A DNA stretch of 17,546 bases from JBHELT01 sp046262935 (GTDB lineage: Bacteria > Actinomycetota > CADDZG01 > JAHWKV01), in the NCBI GenBank assembly GCA_046262935.1, contig JBHELT010000077.1:1-17546 (forward strand), in the 5' to 3' direction. The notes under the pieces were generated by a model. It searched no databases. It was given only the letters and a program-made list of their open reading frames with translations, and was not told where the DNA came from. The position numbers were made by a program, and so were the translations under genes. Each line of letters begins with the position of its first letter. Within the stretch, counting starts at the first letter, position 1. Shown here one piece after another: positions 1-6,913 of this stretch.

Positions 1-228
<228 letters not shown>

Positions 229-243
229 CTTTGGGACACCGAA

Positions 244-271
244 ACGATAGCACTCTAAAAGGATCGGTCAG
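244..271 (-). promoter_or_regulatory. Candidate promoter of the tRNA-Ala gene
   Basis: Minus strand: a -35-like CTGACC (271-266) and a -10-like TATCGT (249-244, TANNNT pattern) are separated by 16 nt. Transcription would start near 237, shortly before the tRNA 5' end at 228. The -35 overlaps the stop codon of dacB. This is assigned by eye only. Confidence 0.35.
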
Positions 272-1509
272 CGTGAGAACGAAGTGATCGCGACGAGTGC
301 TTTGTCGATCGATGCACGTGCCTTCGTCGTGTTCCTGGCTCCCTTGATCATGAAACTGAACGACACCTGCCTGCCCGAGGCAGTGGTCGTGTAGCCAGCG
401 AGCGTCACGATCCCAGGAAGCGAACCCGTTTTGGCGAACACTTTGCCCGCGGCCGCCGTGCGACAAAGACGATTCTTCAGCGTGCCATCCACGCACGCGA
501 TGGGGAGCGACTCTTTGAAGGCAGTTGCATAAGGCGCACTGCCCATCGCCTTCAACCATGCAACCTCGTTTCGGGCAGATGCGGCGTCGATGGAAGAAAG
601 ACCCGACCCATCAGCCGTGGTTGTTCGTCCAACACCAAGAGCGTCTGCTACGCGGCTCACGGCCTCGGCCCCCGTTGCCGTATCTCCGTTTCCGATCTTA
701 GAGCCGAGTTCCTTGGTCAACATCTCCGCCATGAAGTTATCCGAAGGTTTGTTCATCGCAGCTACCAAACTTCTGATGGGTGCAGAGGATGCGCTGCCAA
801 CTACGGCGTCGGTCTGGTTCGCGCTTCCTTCCGCGACTCCTCCATCGACGGTGACGCCATGTGCCACAAGGTCTTGCTTGAATCTGTCGGCGTTGGCAGC
901 GGCGGGTGAGTTCAAGAAATCACCATCCGTGCGCCACGAGTCTTCATCGACGGCAAGCGCGGAAAGCGGACCCGATTCTCCTGGAACATAATACGGCTTC
1001 CATGCTGGACCTGAGCGCGCCTTGTCGTAGCGCGATTCGTCGAACAGCACGGTTCCGGTTACATGTGTGATCGGACGCGCTGCAACCTGGGCAGCCAATG
1101 CATCCAAAGTTCCTGACGACAATGTCGGATCGCCGCCACCGATGAGCACAAGGTCTCCCGAGAGCGTGCCGCCGGGAAGGAGGGTCCCTTTCGTTTTTAC
1201 GACGGTGGTGAAAGTAGAGTCTTGTCCCAGTCGATCGAGCGCAGCACCCGCGGTGTACATCTTCTGTGTGGATGCCGGCGGCATCATCGTCCCGCCGTTT
1301 AGGTCGACAACCGTACCGAGCCCATCGATCGACACTTCGATCGCTTTGATCTTGGCGGTCGACGTTCTGAAGGAGCGCAGGATCTTGGACCTAAGGCCAG
1401 ACCCAGGGCGCGATGAAGCCTCGGCCACCCCCGCCCAACTGACCGTCAGGCAGAGGACCACGATGGCTGAGAGGGTCCTGCCGAAGAGCCGCCCCGAATT
1501 TCGCATCAT
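268..1509 (-). CDS. dacB: D-alanyl-D-alanine carboxypeptidase/endopeptidase, PBP4 type (peptidase family S13)
   Basis: The 413-aa protein trims or cuts peptidoglycan stem peptides outside the membrane. Residues 1-31 form a signal peptide: basic start, hydrophobic core, then AEA before a likely cleavage site. All three active-site motifs of penicillin-binding serine enzymes are present and correctly ordered: SxxK as S80-TQ-K83, SxN as S256-D-N258, and KTG at 360-362. The large insert between the first two motifs is typical of S13. The frame stays open upstream to 1947, but that part overlaps the divergent gene and lies before the signal peptide. I chose the ATG at 1509-1507 because it begins a normal signal peptide and has an AGGAGG upstream (see the hairpin entry); the adjacent ATG at 1506 is equally possible. 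The stop is TGA. It is the only gene of its transcription unit before the tRNA. Confidence 0.93.
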   Translation of the reverse strand: MMRNSGRLFGRTLSAIVVLCLTVSWAGVAEASSRPGSGLRSKILRSFRTSTAKIKAIEVSIDGLGTVVDLNGGTMMPPASTQKMYTAGAALDRLGQDSTFTTVVKTKGTLLPGGTLSGDLVLIGGGDPTLSSGTLDALAAQVAARPITHVTGTVLFDESRYDKARSGPAWKPYYVPGESGPLSALAVDEDSWRTDGDFLNSPAAANADRFKQDLVAHGVTVDGGVAEGSANQTDAVVGSASSAPIRSLVAAMNKPSDNFMAEMLTKELGSKIGNGDTATGAEAVSRVADALGVGRTTTADGSGLSSIDAASARNEVAWLKAMGSAPYATAFKESLPIACVDGTLKNRLCRTAAAGKVFAKTGSLPGIVTLAGYTTTASGRQVSFSFMIKGARNTTKARASIDKALVAITSFSR

Positions 1510-1533
1510 GCGATTGTTACTTCGTAACCTCCT
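1510..1533 (-). promoter_or_regulatory. dacB ribosome-binding site with a small hairpin between SD and start codon
   Basis: A perfect Shine-Dalgarno AGGAGG (1533-1528) lies 18 nt from the ATG at 1509, too far for normal use. Between them is a 5-bp palindrome with a 3-nt loop, GTTAC-GAA-GTAAC (1528-1516). If it folds, only six unpaired bases (AATCGC) separate AGGAG from the ATG, which restores ordinary spacing. Sequence and pairing are seen directly; the function is inferred. Confidence 0.5.
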
Positions 1534-1576
1534 GAAGGGAACTTTAGAGGCGGAAATAACGGAAATATCGCTCATA

Positions 1577-1605
1577 AGGCTAAGTTTTCTTTCGTAGATG
1601 GGTAA
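1577..1605 (-). promoter_or_regulatory. Candidate dacB promoter
   Basis: On the minus strand TTACCC (1605-1600) and TAGCCT (1582-1577) are spaced by 17 nt. A transcript would begin near 1570, giving a leader of about 60 nt that contains the AGGAGG and hairpin. That would exclude the alternative ATG at 1575. Assigned by eye. Confidence 0.4.
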
Positions 1606-1647
1606 GCACAAGCAGGAATTCGGCCTTCGATAGCCAATATATCTGGC

Positions 1648-2709
1648 ATGGAGCCGAGCCCATTGATCGTCGAATCCTGGATGCCAGTCGAAGAGCCGCG
1701 TTCGGCGAAGGTCAACGAGACCGAGTTGGCTGGGACTCTGCTGGGATTCTGGACAGAACTGCACGTCGAACGTAAGGGCTGGCTGCGACTCGTTTCCGGG
1801 TTCTTGGTGGGACGCAAACTCCACGGTGTTACCGAGAAGCGTTTCGCTTGGCCATCGCAGGCCATACCGGCCGCAGCATGGGCGTCGCATGAAGCATTGC
1901 TGGGACGAGACCTCTACCAACAGGGTCGCCTGATGGCGCGACGTCACGGCAAGATGGAACTCGCGGGGGATTGTGTCTTCGGCGAGTTCACTCGCGACGA
2001 CATCGGTCTATATCCCGAACCGACTTTCCTAGTGGAAACCGGTCCAGGCCGCGTCCAGGCATATTGGCGCACCGATAAGACGATGACGCGCGGCGAGCTG
2101 GCGCGTCTATCGGTAAGCCTTGATTGGAATCAGAAGCGCTTGCTGCGTTTGCCTGCCACTCCTAACCGCAGGTATCAAGGTTGTCCAACCATGTCGGTGA
2201 CGTCGACCGGGCTTGTCTATCCGCTGTGGAAGTTCGAACGCGATCTTCCCGAATTCTCGATCGAGCGCTGGCTCGAGCCGGTGCCTCAGCGACGCAAGAT
2301 GGTCGCGAGTTTGGTCATGCCGATCATCACTTCACCTTGGACGCGTTTAGGACTGGTGACCGCAACCGCGGTACTTGCGATCTCCGGGGGGTTCATCATT
2401 CCAAGCGTCGAAGGTCATGTACCTTCATCGGACATCGCGGTTGCATCGGCTCCACAAGGTTCTGGAGACATCCCAGTGGTGAAAAGTGTCACGCTCGCGC
2501 AACGTGAATTAGCCCCCCCCGCTATTTCAGCCCTCGTTAATTTGCCGAGCCTTCCCACTGTGGTTGAACCGGTGAAGAGAAGCGTTGCCAACGACGAAGA
2601 GGGTGGAGGGGGCCAATCTCAGACGAATCCAGACGAAAGCGTTTCGCAAGGTTCCAGGATCGCCGGGACATTCTCTAACAGAGCCATCTATCTGATAACG
2701 GGGCCTTGA
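1648..2709 (+). CDS. Membrane-anchored protein with a RepB/AEP primase-like N-terminal domain
   Basis: This 353-aa protein has no family name I can give with certainty. Residues 28-178 read like the RepB-type (archaeo-eukaryotic primase superfamily) domain of actinobacterial plasmid and integrative-element proteins: DLYQQGRLMARRHGK (88-102), an acidic stretch EFTRDD (113-118) where family members carry a metal-binding WADLD-like motif, the signature FLVETGPGRVQAYWR (127-141; compare ETSPGRYQAxWR), and KRLLRLPATPNRRY (163-176; compare RLPGTxNxKY). A basic patch (R215, R216, K217) precedes one membrane helix at about 233-252, predicting a cytosolic N-terminus. The external tail of about 100 residues is rich in Ala, Pro, Gly and acidic residues. 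The start ATG at 1648 has no SD and no upstream in-frame alternative before a TAA at 1603. It lies three bases before the next gene, so the two are probably cotranscribed. The degenerate acidic motif suggests it no longer polymerises. Homology is recognised by motif only. Confidence 0.62.
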   Translation: MEPSPLIVESWMPVEEPRSAKVNETELAGTLLGFWTELHVERKGWLRLVSGFLVGRKLHGVTEKRFAWPSQAIPAAAWASHEALLGRDLYQQGRLMARRHGKMELAGDCVFGEFTRDDIGLYPEPTFLVETGPGRVQAYWRTDKTMTRGELARLSVSLDWNQKRLLRLPATPNRRYQGCPTMSVTSTGLVYPLWKFERDLPEFSIERWLEPVPQRRKMVASLVMPIITSPWTRLGLVTATAVLAISGGFIIPSVEGHVPSSDIAVASAPQGSGDIPVVKSVTLAQRELAPPAISALVNLPSLPTVVEPVKRSVANDEEGGGGQSQTNPDESVSQGSRIAGTFSNRAIYLITGP

Positions 2710-2712
2710 CCC

Positions 2713-3255
2713 ATGCCTCGCTTATCCCGAGTTTCGACCGCTCTCGTCCTACTCGCGTTGATCTGCTTGTCCATCGCCCAACTTAGCCGGGGACCTCAAG
2801 CTCTGGCCGACACGGCCGCTGTCGTAGGCGGGAGAGGCCAAGTGACCTTGGGAGAGCCAGCGACGGTCTATCCGGGCGGCTATACCGAATTGCAGTTCTA
2901 CGTGGGCCACAAGTGTAAAGAAGACGACATCAAGTCCTACAACGGTATCGACGCATACATCATGAAGATCGATCCTTTGCTTCCTTACTTCCGTGTGCGG
3001 CCGAACAACCTGCCAGCGGGGGCAGGCGGGGTCACGGTCTCAACATACAAACTCGACGCGAGAGGTAACTGCAGTCTTGCCTGGACTCAGAAGAGCATCC
3101 AATACCCGCCCGACGCAACGCCCCCGATCAGTACCTTTGGTGCCAATTTCGCGGTCGTTGGATTCACCAACGGTGTGAACATCACTTTCGACTCACGCAA
3201 TTGTGCCGCTGATCCTAAGGACGCATCCAAGCCAATTGCGGGCTGTTCTTTCTAA
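2713..3255 (+). CDS. Small secreted four-cysteine protein of unknown function
   Basis: A 180-aa protein I do not recognise. Residues 1-33 are a clear signal peptide (MPRLSR basic start, hydrophobic VLLALICLSIAQL, possible cleavage after the ALA at 30-32). The mature part is about 145 residues with cysteines at 68, 120, 164 and 178, an even number consistent with two disulphides outside the cell. It looks beta-rich (alternating patterns such as TELQFYV and GVNITFD) and has no membrane anchor or LPXTG. It starts three bases after the stop of the primase-like membrane protein, with no SD of its own, so translation is probably coupled. The shared transcript suggests a joint role with that protein's external tail, which is an inference. 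Ends with TAA. Confidence 0.75.
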   Translation: MPRLSRVSTALVLLALICLSIAQLSRGPQALADTAAVVGGRGQVTLGEPATVYPGGYTELQFYVGHKCKEDDIKSYNGIDAYIMKIDPLLPYFRVRPNNLPAGAGGVTVSTYKLDARGNCSLAWTQKSIQYPPDATPPISTFGANFAVVGFTNGVNITFDSRNCAADPKDASKPIAGCSF

Positions 3256-3279
3256 CTGCGGCCGGCTCTAGGGCCCAAA

Positions 3280-3305
3280 GCGCCGCGATCCAGCGTCACT
3301 GGCGC
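3280..3305. terminator. Weak candidate terminator between convergent genes
   Basis: The 61-bp gap between two converging genes contains GCGCC (3280-3284) pairing with GGCGC (3301-3305), or alternatively CCAG/CTGG (3290-3293/3299-3302). There is no T-run on either side, so this is not a standard rho-independent terminator. Its position is the main argument. Confidence 0.2.
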
Positions 3306-3316
3306 AACAACTGCGT

Positions 3317-4720
3317 TCAGGCGGGTCCAGGTTCGAAGTGGACGGTCACGCGTCTGACATCGGACCAGCGTCGGTGCACCTCATCTTCGATCCGCGTGGA
3401 AACTTCATGAACCGAAGCTACCGACAAGCCCGGGGAAGCCTCGCAATGCATAACGACCGCCAGCCCACGATCGAGATTGGTGATGACGATCTCATGACAA
3501 TTGAGGACCTCGGGCTGGTTCTCGGCTAGCGCTTTGGTCCACGACACTAGGGTCGACTGCCTCGAAGTCACGTCTGTGCCGATGTCTTCGTCGGGATGGT
3601 CGAGCGGTTCGATGTGTGTGTCGACCCGCGAGATATGAGAGATGCCGTTCGTGATCTCACTTTCAAGACGTTCCACAATGCGATGCGCATCCTCCAGGCT
3701 CATCGCGGCGGGCAACTTGGCATGCAGTGACACGTGGAGCCCATCGGGTCGTTCCGTAACAACAACGTTGTGCACTTCGCTGACTTGCGATTCCCTAGCA
3801 GCAAGAGATCTAACTTGCTCAGCCACGAGGATCTCGTCGGCCAAAGGTTCGATGTGCACCATCACGTCGGCCCCCGGCGCAAGCTTGGCCTTGATCGCGG
3901 TCTCCACCTGTTCGCTCACCTGATGGGCTCGCTCCAATGGTATGGATCGAGATATCGCGATTACGACATCGGCTTGCGGCTGGCCGCCCGCGTAGCGGAT
4001 TCGCACGCGCCTCACCTCGGACACCCCATCAACCCCGGCGGCCGCTCTTTCGATCCGAGCGGTGTCTTCGCGCGGAGCCCTGTCCATCAACACGTCGATA
4101 CTTCTGCGACCGAGGCGAATGCTCGAGTAAGCGACGTAAGCAGCGACCAACAGGCTTCCAACTGGGTCTGCTGCCTTGATCCCGAATGACAGCAGGACCA
4201 ACCCGGTGATCACGATCGATGATGTGAGTAGGTCGGCTGTGAAATGCAGTGCATCCGCTTCCAAGGCAGGCGAGTGAAAATTCTTGGCGGCCCTTCGAAG
4301 CGAGCGGGATCGGGTGGAATCGACCCCCACTGAAAGGGCCATGACTGCGAAGGTGTACCACTCAGCACGCGCTTGTCCGCCGCCGCCGCTGGTCAGCCTG
4401 CCAACAGCCTCGAAGGCGATCACAGCGGCGAGGGCAAAGAGTGCAAGTGTTTCAACGAACGCCGAAAGATTCTCGGCCTTGCCGTGTCCGTAAGGATGCT
4501 CGGCGTCGGGGGGGCGAGAAGCAACGCGCACGGCGTAGAAGGTCAGGGCCGATGCGCCGGCATCGAGTCCCGAGTGGGCCGCCTCGGAGAAAAGCGCGAG
4601 GCTCCCTGAGGCAAGCGCCGCGATCAGCTTCACGACGACTAGGCCGATCGTCGCCGCGAGCGACAAAAGAGCCGCGCGCTGAGCCCCATCGCGGGCCGGG
4701 TTTGCGAAAGGACTTTGCAC
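3317..4720 (-). CDS. Cation diffusion facilitator (CDF) metal exporter with three tandem C-terminal domains
   Basis: A 467-aa inner-membrane proton/metal antiporter of the CDF family. The membrane part (about 15-212) carries the transport-site pairs H49-D53 (HSGLD) and H159-D163 (HFTAD), an HDHD set often linked to Zn(II), plus the family signature YGHGKAEN (77-84). After it lie three, rather than one, cytosolic ferredoxin-like domains: about 216-293, 294-374 and 380-467, ending in HIEPL, HIEPL and HFEPG. The third has Cys-His pairs C408-H409 and H425-C426. Ordinary CDF proteins are about 300 aa with one such domain. The start is GTG at 4720-4718 with only a weak SD. It is 39 nt downstream of mntH on the same strand, so it is the last gene of the mntR-mntH operon. 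Substrate cannot be settled from sequence; Mn(II), Fe(II) or Zn(II) are all possible. Confidence 0.9.
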   Translation of the reverse strand: MQSPFANPARDGAQRAALLSLAATIGLVVVKLIAALASGSLALFSEAAHSGLDAGASALTFYAVRVASRPPDAEHPYGHGKAENLSAFVETLALFALAAVIAFEAVGRLTSGGGGQARAEWYTFAVMALSVGVDSTRSRSLRRAAKNFHSPALEADALHFTADLLTSSIVITGLVLLSFGIKAADPVGSLLVAAYVAYSSIRLGRRSIDVLMDRAPREDTARIERAAAGVDGVSEVRRVRIRYAGGQPQADVVIAISRSIPLERAHQVSEQVETAIKAKLAPGADVMVHIEPLADEILVAEQVRSLAARESQVSEVHNVVVTERPDGLHVSLHAKLPAAMSLEDAHRIVERLESEITNGISHISRVDTHIEPLDHPDEDIGTDVTSRQSTLVSWTKALAENQPEVLNCHEIVITNLDRGLAVVMHCEASPGLSVASVHEVSTRIEDEVHRRWSDVRRVTVHFEPGPA

Positions 4721-4759
4721 CTTGCCAGTCTCGCGCCGTCGGGCACGCGATGGGGGGCC

Positions 4760-6031
4760 TTAGGTGAGGGTTTGAACCAGCAATACCCCGTTCAGACTTA
4801 GGATCATCAGCGCGATCACCGTGGCGATCAGTGTGGTCGAACGTCGATTGGTGAGCTGTCCCATCAGTCGTTTCTTCGATGTGAACAAGACCAAAGGCAC
4901 GACCGCGAAAGGCAGTCCGAAACTTAAGACCACCTGAGACAGGATGAGGATCCTCAATGGGTCGGCGCCGATGGCGATCACGATGATGGCAGGGATGAGA
5001 GTTAGTCCGCGCCGAAGGAAGAGCGGGATCTTGTATCCGATGAAGCCCTCCATGATGCCCTGACCGGCCATGGTCCCCACGGTCGAAGACGACAACCCCG
5101 ACGCAAGAAGCGAGATGCCGAACAAGAAACTGGATAGAGCGCCAGCAAGTGGAGTGAGGGTTTTGTGAGCGGCCTCGACCGATTCGACGTGGATGCCGTG
5201 AAGGAAGAACACGCTAGCCGCCATGATCAGCATCGCTGAGTTAACGAACCAGGCTCCATTCATCGCGATCGCGATGTCGATCAATTCGAAACGGTAGAGG
5301 CGTTTAGCGTGAGCTGCGCTTTGCGGCGTGATGCGAGCCTTCGTAAGATCCGAATGCAGGAAGACCACGTGCGGCATGACTGTGGCCCCAAGGATCCCGA
5401 TCGCTAGATAAAGGGCCCTGCCTTTGGCGAATGGAACGAACATCCCATGAAGGATCGGACCGGCGGGCGGATGAACCAAGAAGATCTCGGCCAGATAACA
5501 GAACCCAACAACCCCGATGAAGAACATGATCACGTACTCAACCGGGCGATGGCCGTACTTGTGCAGATAAAGGATCGCGAAGGCAACCACTCCCGTAAGG
5601 ATGGCGGCCGGCAATAGATCGATCCCGAACAGAAGTTTGAAGCCGATGGCACCGCCTAGCACCTCGGCAAGATCGGTCGACATCGCAACTATCTCGGCGA
5701 TGATCCACAGGAACAAACCAACGGGGCGAGGAAACTCTTCGCGACAAACCCTAGCGAGCCCTTTGCCAGTTGCGATCCCGAGTTTGGCCGACAGACTCTG
5801 GATAACGATCGCCATGAGGTTCGCCGCGAGGATCACCCATAGGAGCTTGAATCCAAACTCGGACCCTCCAGCGATATTGGTCGCGAAGTTACCCGGGTCG
5901 ATATAGGCAACGCTCGCCACGAATGCTGGCCCGAGGTACGGCCAAAGACCCTTGACCCGGTTTGTGGTCGTGTGGCCAGCCTTAACCGGCAGGCCGAGGG
6001 CCGCCGCCTCTTCTTGAGGCTCGTCGCTCAA
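4760..6031 (-). CDS. mntH: NRAMP-family proton-coupled Mn(II)/Fe(II) importer
   Basis: This 423-aa integral membrane protein has about eleven hydrophobic helices. The two unwound-helix motifs that bind metal in the Nramp family are present: DPGN at 45-48 (helix 1; D45 and N48 are ligands) and MPH at 219-221 (helix 6; M219 is the soft ligand that favours transition metals over Mg/Ca). Length is normal. It starts with TTG (6031-6029) that overlaps the TGA of mntR as TTGA, so its translation is probably coupled to mntR. The MntR gene directly upstream supports manganese as main substrate. Stop TAA. Confidence 0.94.
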   Translation of the reverse strand: MSDEPQEEAAALGLPVKAGHTTTNRVKGLWPYLGPAFVASVAYIDPGNFATNIAGGSEFGFKLLWVILAANLMAIVIQSLSAKLGIATGKGLARVCREEFPRPVGLFLWIIAEIVAMSTDLAEVLGGAIGFKLLFGIDLLPAAILTGVVAFAILYLHKYGHRPVEYVIMFFIGVVGFCYLAEIFLVHPPAGPILHGMFVPFAKGRALYLAIGILGATVMPHVVFLHSDLTKARITPQSAAHAKRLYRFELIDIAIAMNGAWFVNSAMLIMAASVFFLHGIHVESVEAAHKTLTPLAGALSSFLFGISLLASGLSSSTVGTMAGQGIMEGFIGYKIPLFLRRGLTLIPAIIVIAIGADPLRILILSQVVLSFGLPFAVVPLVLFTSKKRLMGQLTNRRSTTLIATVIALMILSLNGVLLVQTLT

Positions 6032-6681
6032 TGTCTCGAAACGAAGATGTAGGAGGCGACTCGGTGGCCGATCGGATGACGCTTGCGACCTACCTTTACC
6101 CAGATGGTTTCATCTAATTCGTCCGGGGACTCGACCTCGAGCACGGTGCCAGGCAGTATCCCCTTACTGGCGAGGTATCGAAGAGCCTTTGGGTCCTGAT
6201 CGGAAACCCTTTCAACAAGGGCCTTTCCTGCTCCGAAGCTCTCCAGAGATGGATGGGATATCTCGTTGTGCCTGCCTTTCTTGGGCGGGATCGGGTCGCC
6301 GTGTGGGTCATGGGTCGGATACCCGAGTGACTTGGCGATGGCTTCTTCGAGGTCTTCGGAAAGTACGTGCTCTAAGACCTCGGCCTCGGCGTGGACGCGG
6401 TCCCACGAGATCCCCAGGCTGTCATGCAGATACGCCTCTAGAAGCCTGTGGTGGCGAATGACTTCCAACGCCAGCTTGCGACCCCCCTCGGTTAGTTCCA
6501 CACCTTGGTACCTGTGGTAGCGCACCTTGCCTGCGACGGCCAATCTTTTCAACATCGCGGTGACCGATGCCGGACTGATCGACAGGCGCTGAGCCAGGGC
6601 AGTGGTCGTGACTTCGCCTCCCGTCTCGGCGAGGAAGTAGATAGCCTTCAGGTAGTCCTGTACCGATTCGGTAGTCTCCAC
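6028..6681 (-). CDS. mntR: DtxR/MntR-family metal-dependent repressor
   Basis: A 217-aa regulator: N-terminal winged helix (about 4-65, recognition region SISPASVTAMLKRL), dimerisation/metal domain (about 66-140) and a C-terminal SH3/FeoA-like domain (about 145-215), the three-domain layout of DtxR/IdeR. Metal ligands align with the manganese-type members: D9 stands where DtxR has Met10, and E101 where DtxR has Cys102. The remaining ligands are H78, E82, H97, E104 and H105. That combination is the one seen in MntR, so Mn(II) is the likely co-repressor. The start is GTG (6681-6679) without an SD, and a TANNNT box ends 8 nt before it, suggesting a leaderless mRNA. First gene of the operon with mntH and the CDF exporter. 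Confidence 0.92.
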   Translation of the reverse strand: METTESVQDYLKAIYFLAETGGEVTTTALAQRLSISPASVTAMLKRLAVAGKVRYHRYQGVELTEGGRKLALEVIRHHRLLEAYLHDSLGISWDRVHAEAEVLEHVLSEDLEEAIAKSLGYPTHDPHGDPIPPKKGRHNEISHPSLESFGAGKALVERVSDQDPKALRYLASKGILPGTVLEVESPDELDETIWVKVGRKRHPIGHRVASYIFVSRH

Positions 6682-6689
6682 GAAAAAAT

Positions 6690-6707
6690 ATCTTAGTCTT
6701 ATCTAAA
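6690..6707 (-). promoter_or_regulatory. mntR promoter -10 and probable MntR operator
   Basis: Minus strand: TAAGAT (6695-6690) fits TANNNT and ends 8 nt before the GTG of mntR. It overlaps a TTAG-N6-CTAA dyad (6693-6706), a shape like the outer arms of DtxR/IdeR boxes. Occupancy would block the -10, giving autoregulation of mntR-mntH-CDF. It also abuts the -35 of the divergent leuS promoter. The dyad is only 4+4 bp, so this remains a candidate. Confidence 0.5.
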
Positions 6708-6736
6708 TGACGCCGCCAGTCGGGGCTTGTTAGCAT
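6708..6736 (+). promoter_or_regulatory. Candidate leuS promoter
   Basis: TGACGC (6708-6713) and TAGCAT (6731-6736, TANNNT) are spaced by 17 nt. Transcription would begin near 6743, about 11 nt before the SD of the leader peptide. The rpsT promoter candidate has the same TGACGC element and the same 17-nt spacing. Confidence 0.5.
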
Positions 6737-6754
6737 CCTGGGTAACGAGTCACG

Positions 6755-6888
6755 GAGGACGAGTTTGAAGGCACCTGAGTATCGATCTACCCGGTTGGCC
6801 GTCCTCGTCCTTAGCTGGGCCCTCTGACCGCGGCCAGCAAGCCATCGGGGGGCCCCAAGAACCCAGGTTCGAGCGGACTCGCGTCCGC
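6755..6888 (+). promoter_or_regulatory. leuS leader: alternative RNA foldbacks (attenuator-like)
   Basis: Four pairings can be drawn. Stem A, 6755-6763 with 6804-6812 (9 bp), hides the leader-peptide SD. Stem B, GCTGG 6814-6818 with CCAGC 6834-6838, and stem C, 6817-6827 with 6845-6855 (11 bp, two G-U), share bases and exclude each other. Stem D, GCGGAC-TCGC-GTCCGC at 6873-6888, sits just before the leuS ribosome-binding region. A ribosome at the leader stop would cover the 5' arms of both B and C; one stalled on the first Leu codons would leave them free. No U-tract follows stem C, so control of translation or rho-type termination is as likely as intrinsic termination. Confidence 0.5.
6765..6827 (+). 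CDS. Leucine-rich leader peptide upstream of leuS (probable attenuator peptide)
   Basis: A 20-codon frame starts with TTG at 6765 and ends with TGA at 6825-6827. A strong SD, GGAGG at 6754-6758, lies six bases before the start. The last ten residues are LAVLVLSWAL: Leu codons TTG, CTC, CTT and CTC at positions 11, 14, 16 and 20, with Val between. The stop codon falls inside the 5' arm of a long hairpin (6817-6855), and leuS begins 86 nt further on. TTG starts are also used here by mntH and comEC. Short Leu-rich frames of this kind act as ribosome-stalling sensors in leu/ilv attenuators. Applying that role here is inference, supported by position, SD and structure. Confidence 0.6.
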   Translation: MKAPEYRSTRLAVLVLSWAL

Positions 6889-6913
6889 ATGACTGAGCGA
6901 GGTTAGGTGAAGG

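Noticed and set aside
1510..1947. Longer dacB starting upstream (ATG 1575 or further)
   Set aside because: The extra residues precede a complete signal peptide, the far part overlaps the divergent gene, ATG 1575 has no SD, and the candidate -10 lies directly before it.
6811..6840. T-box riboswitch before leuS, suggested by ACCGCGG near 6827
   Set aside because: The conserved core around the tRNA-end contact (GGGTGG before ACCGCGG) is absent; here CTCTG precedes it. The leader-peptide reading explains the region better.
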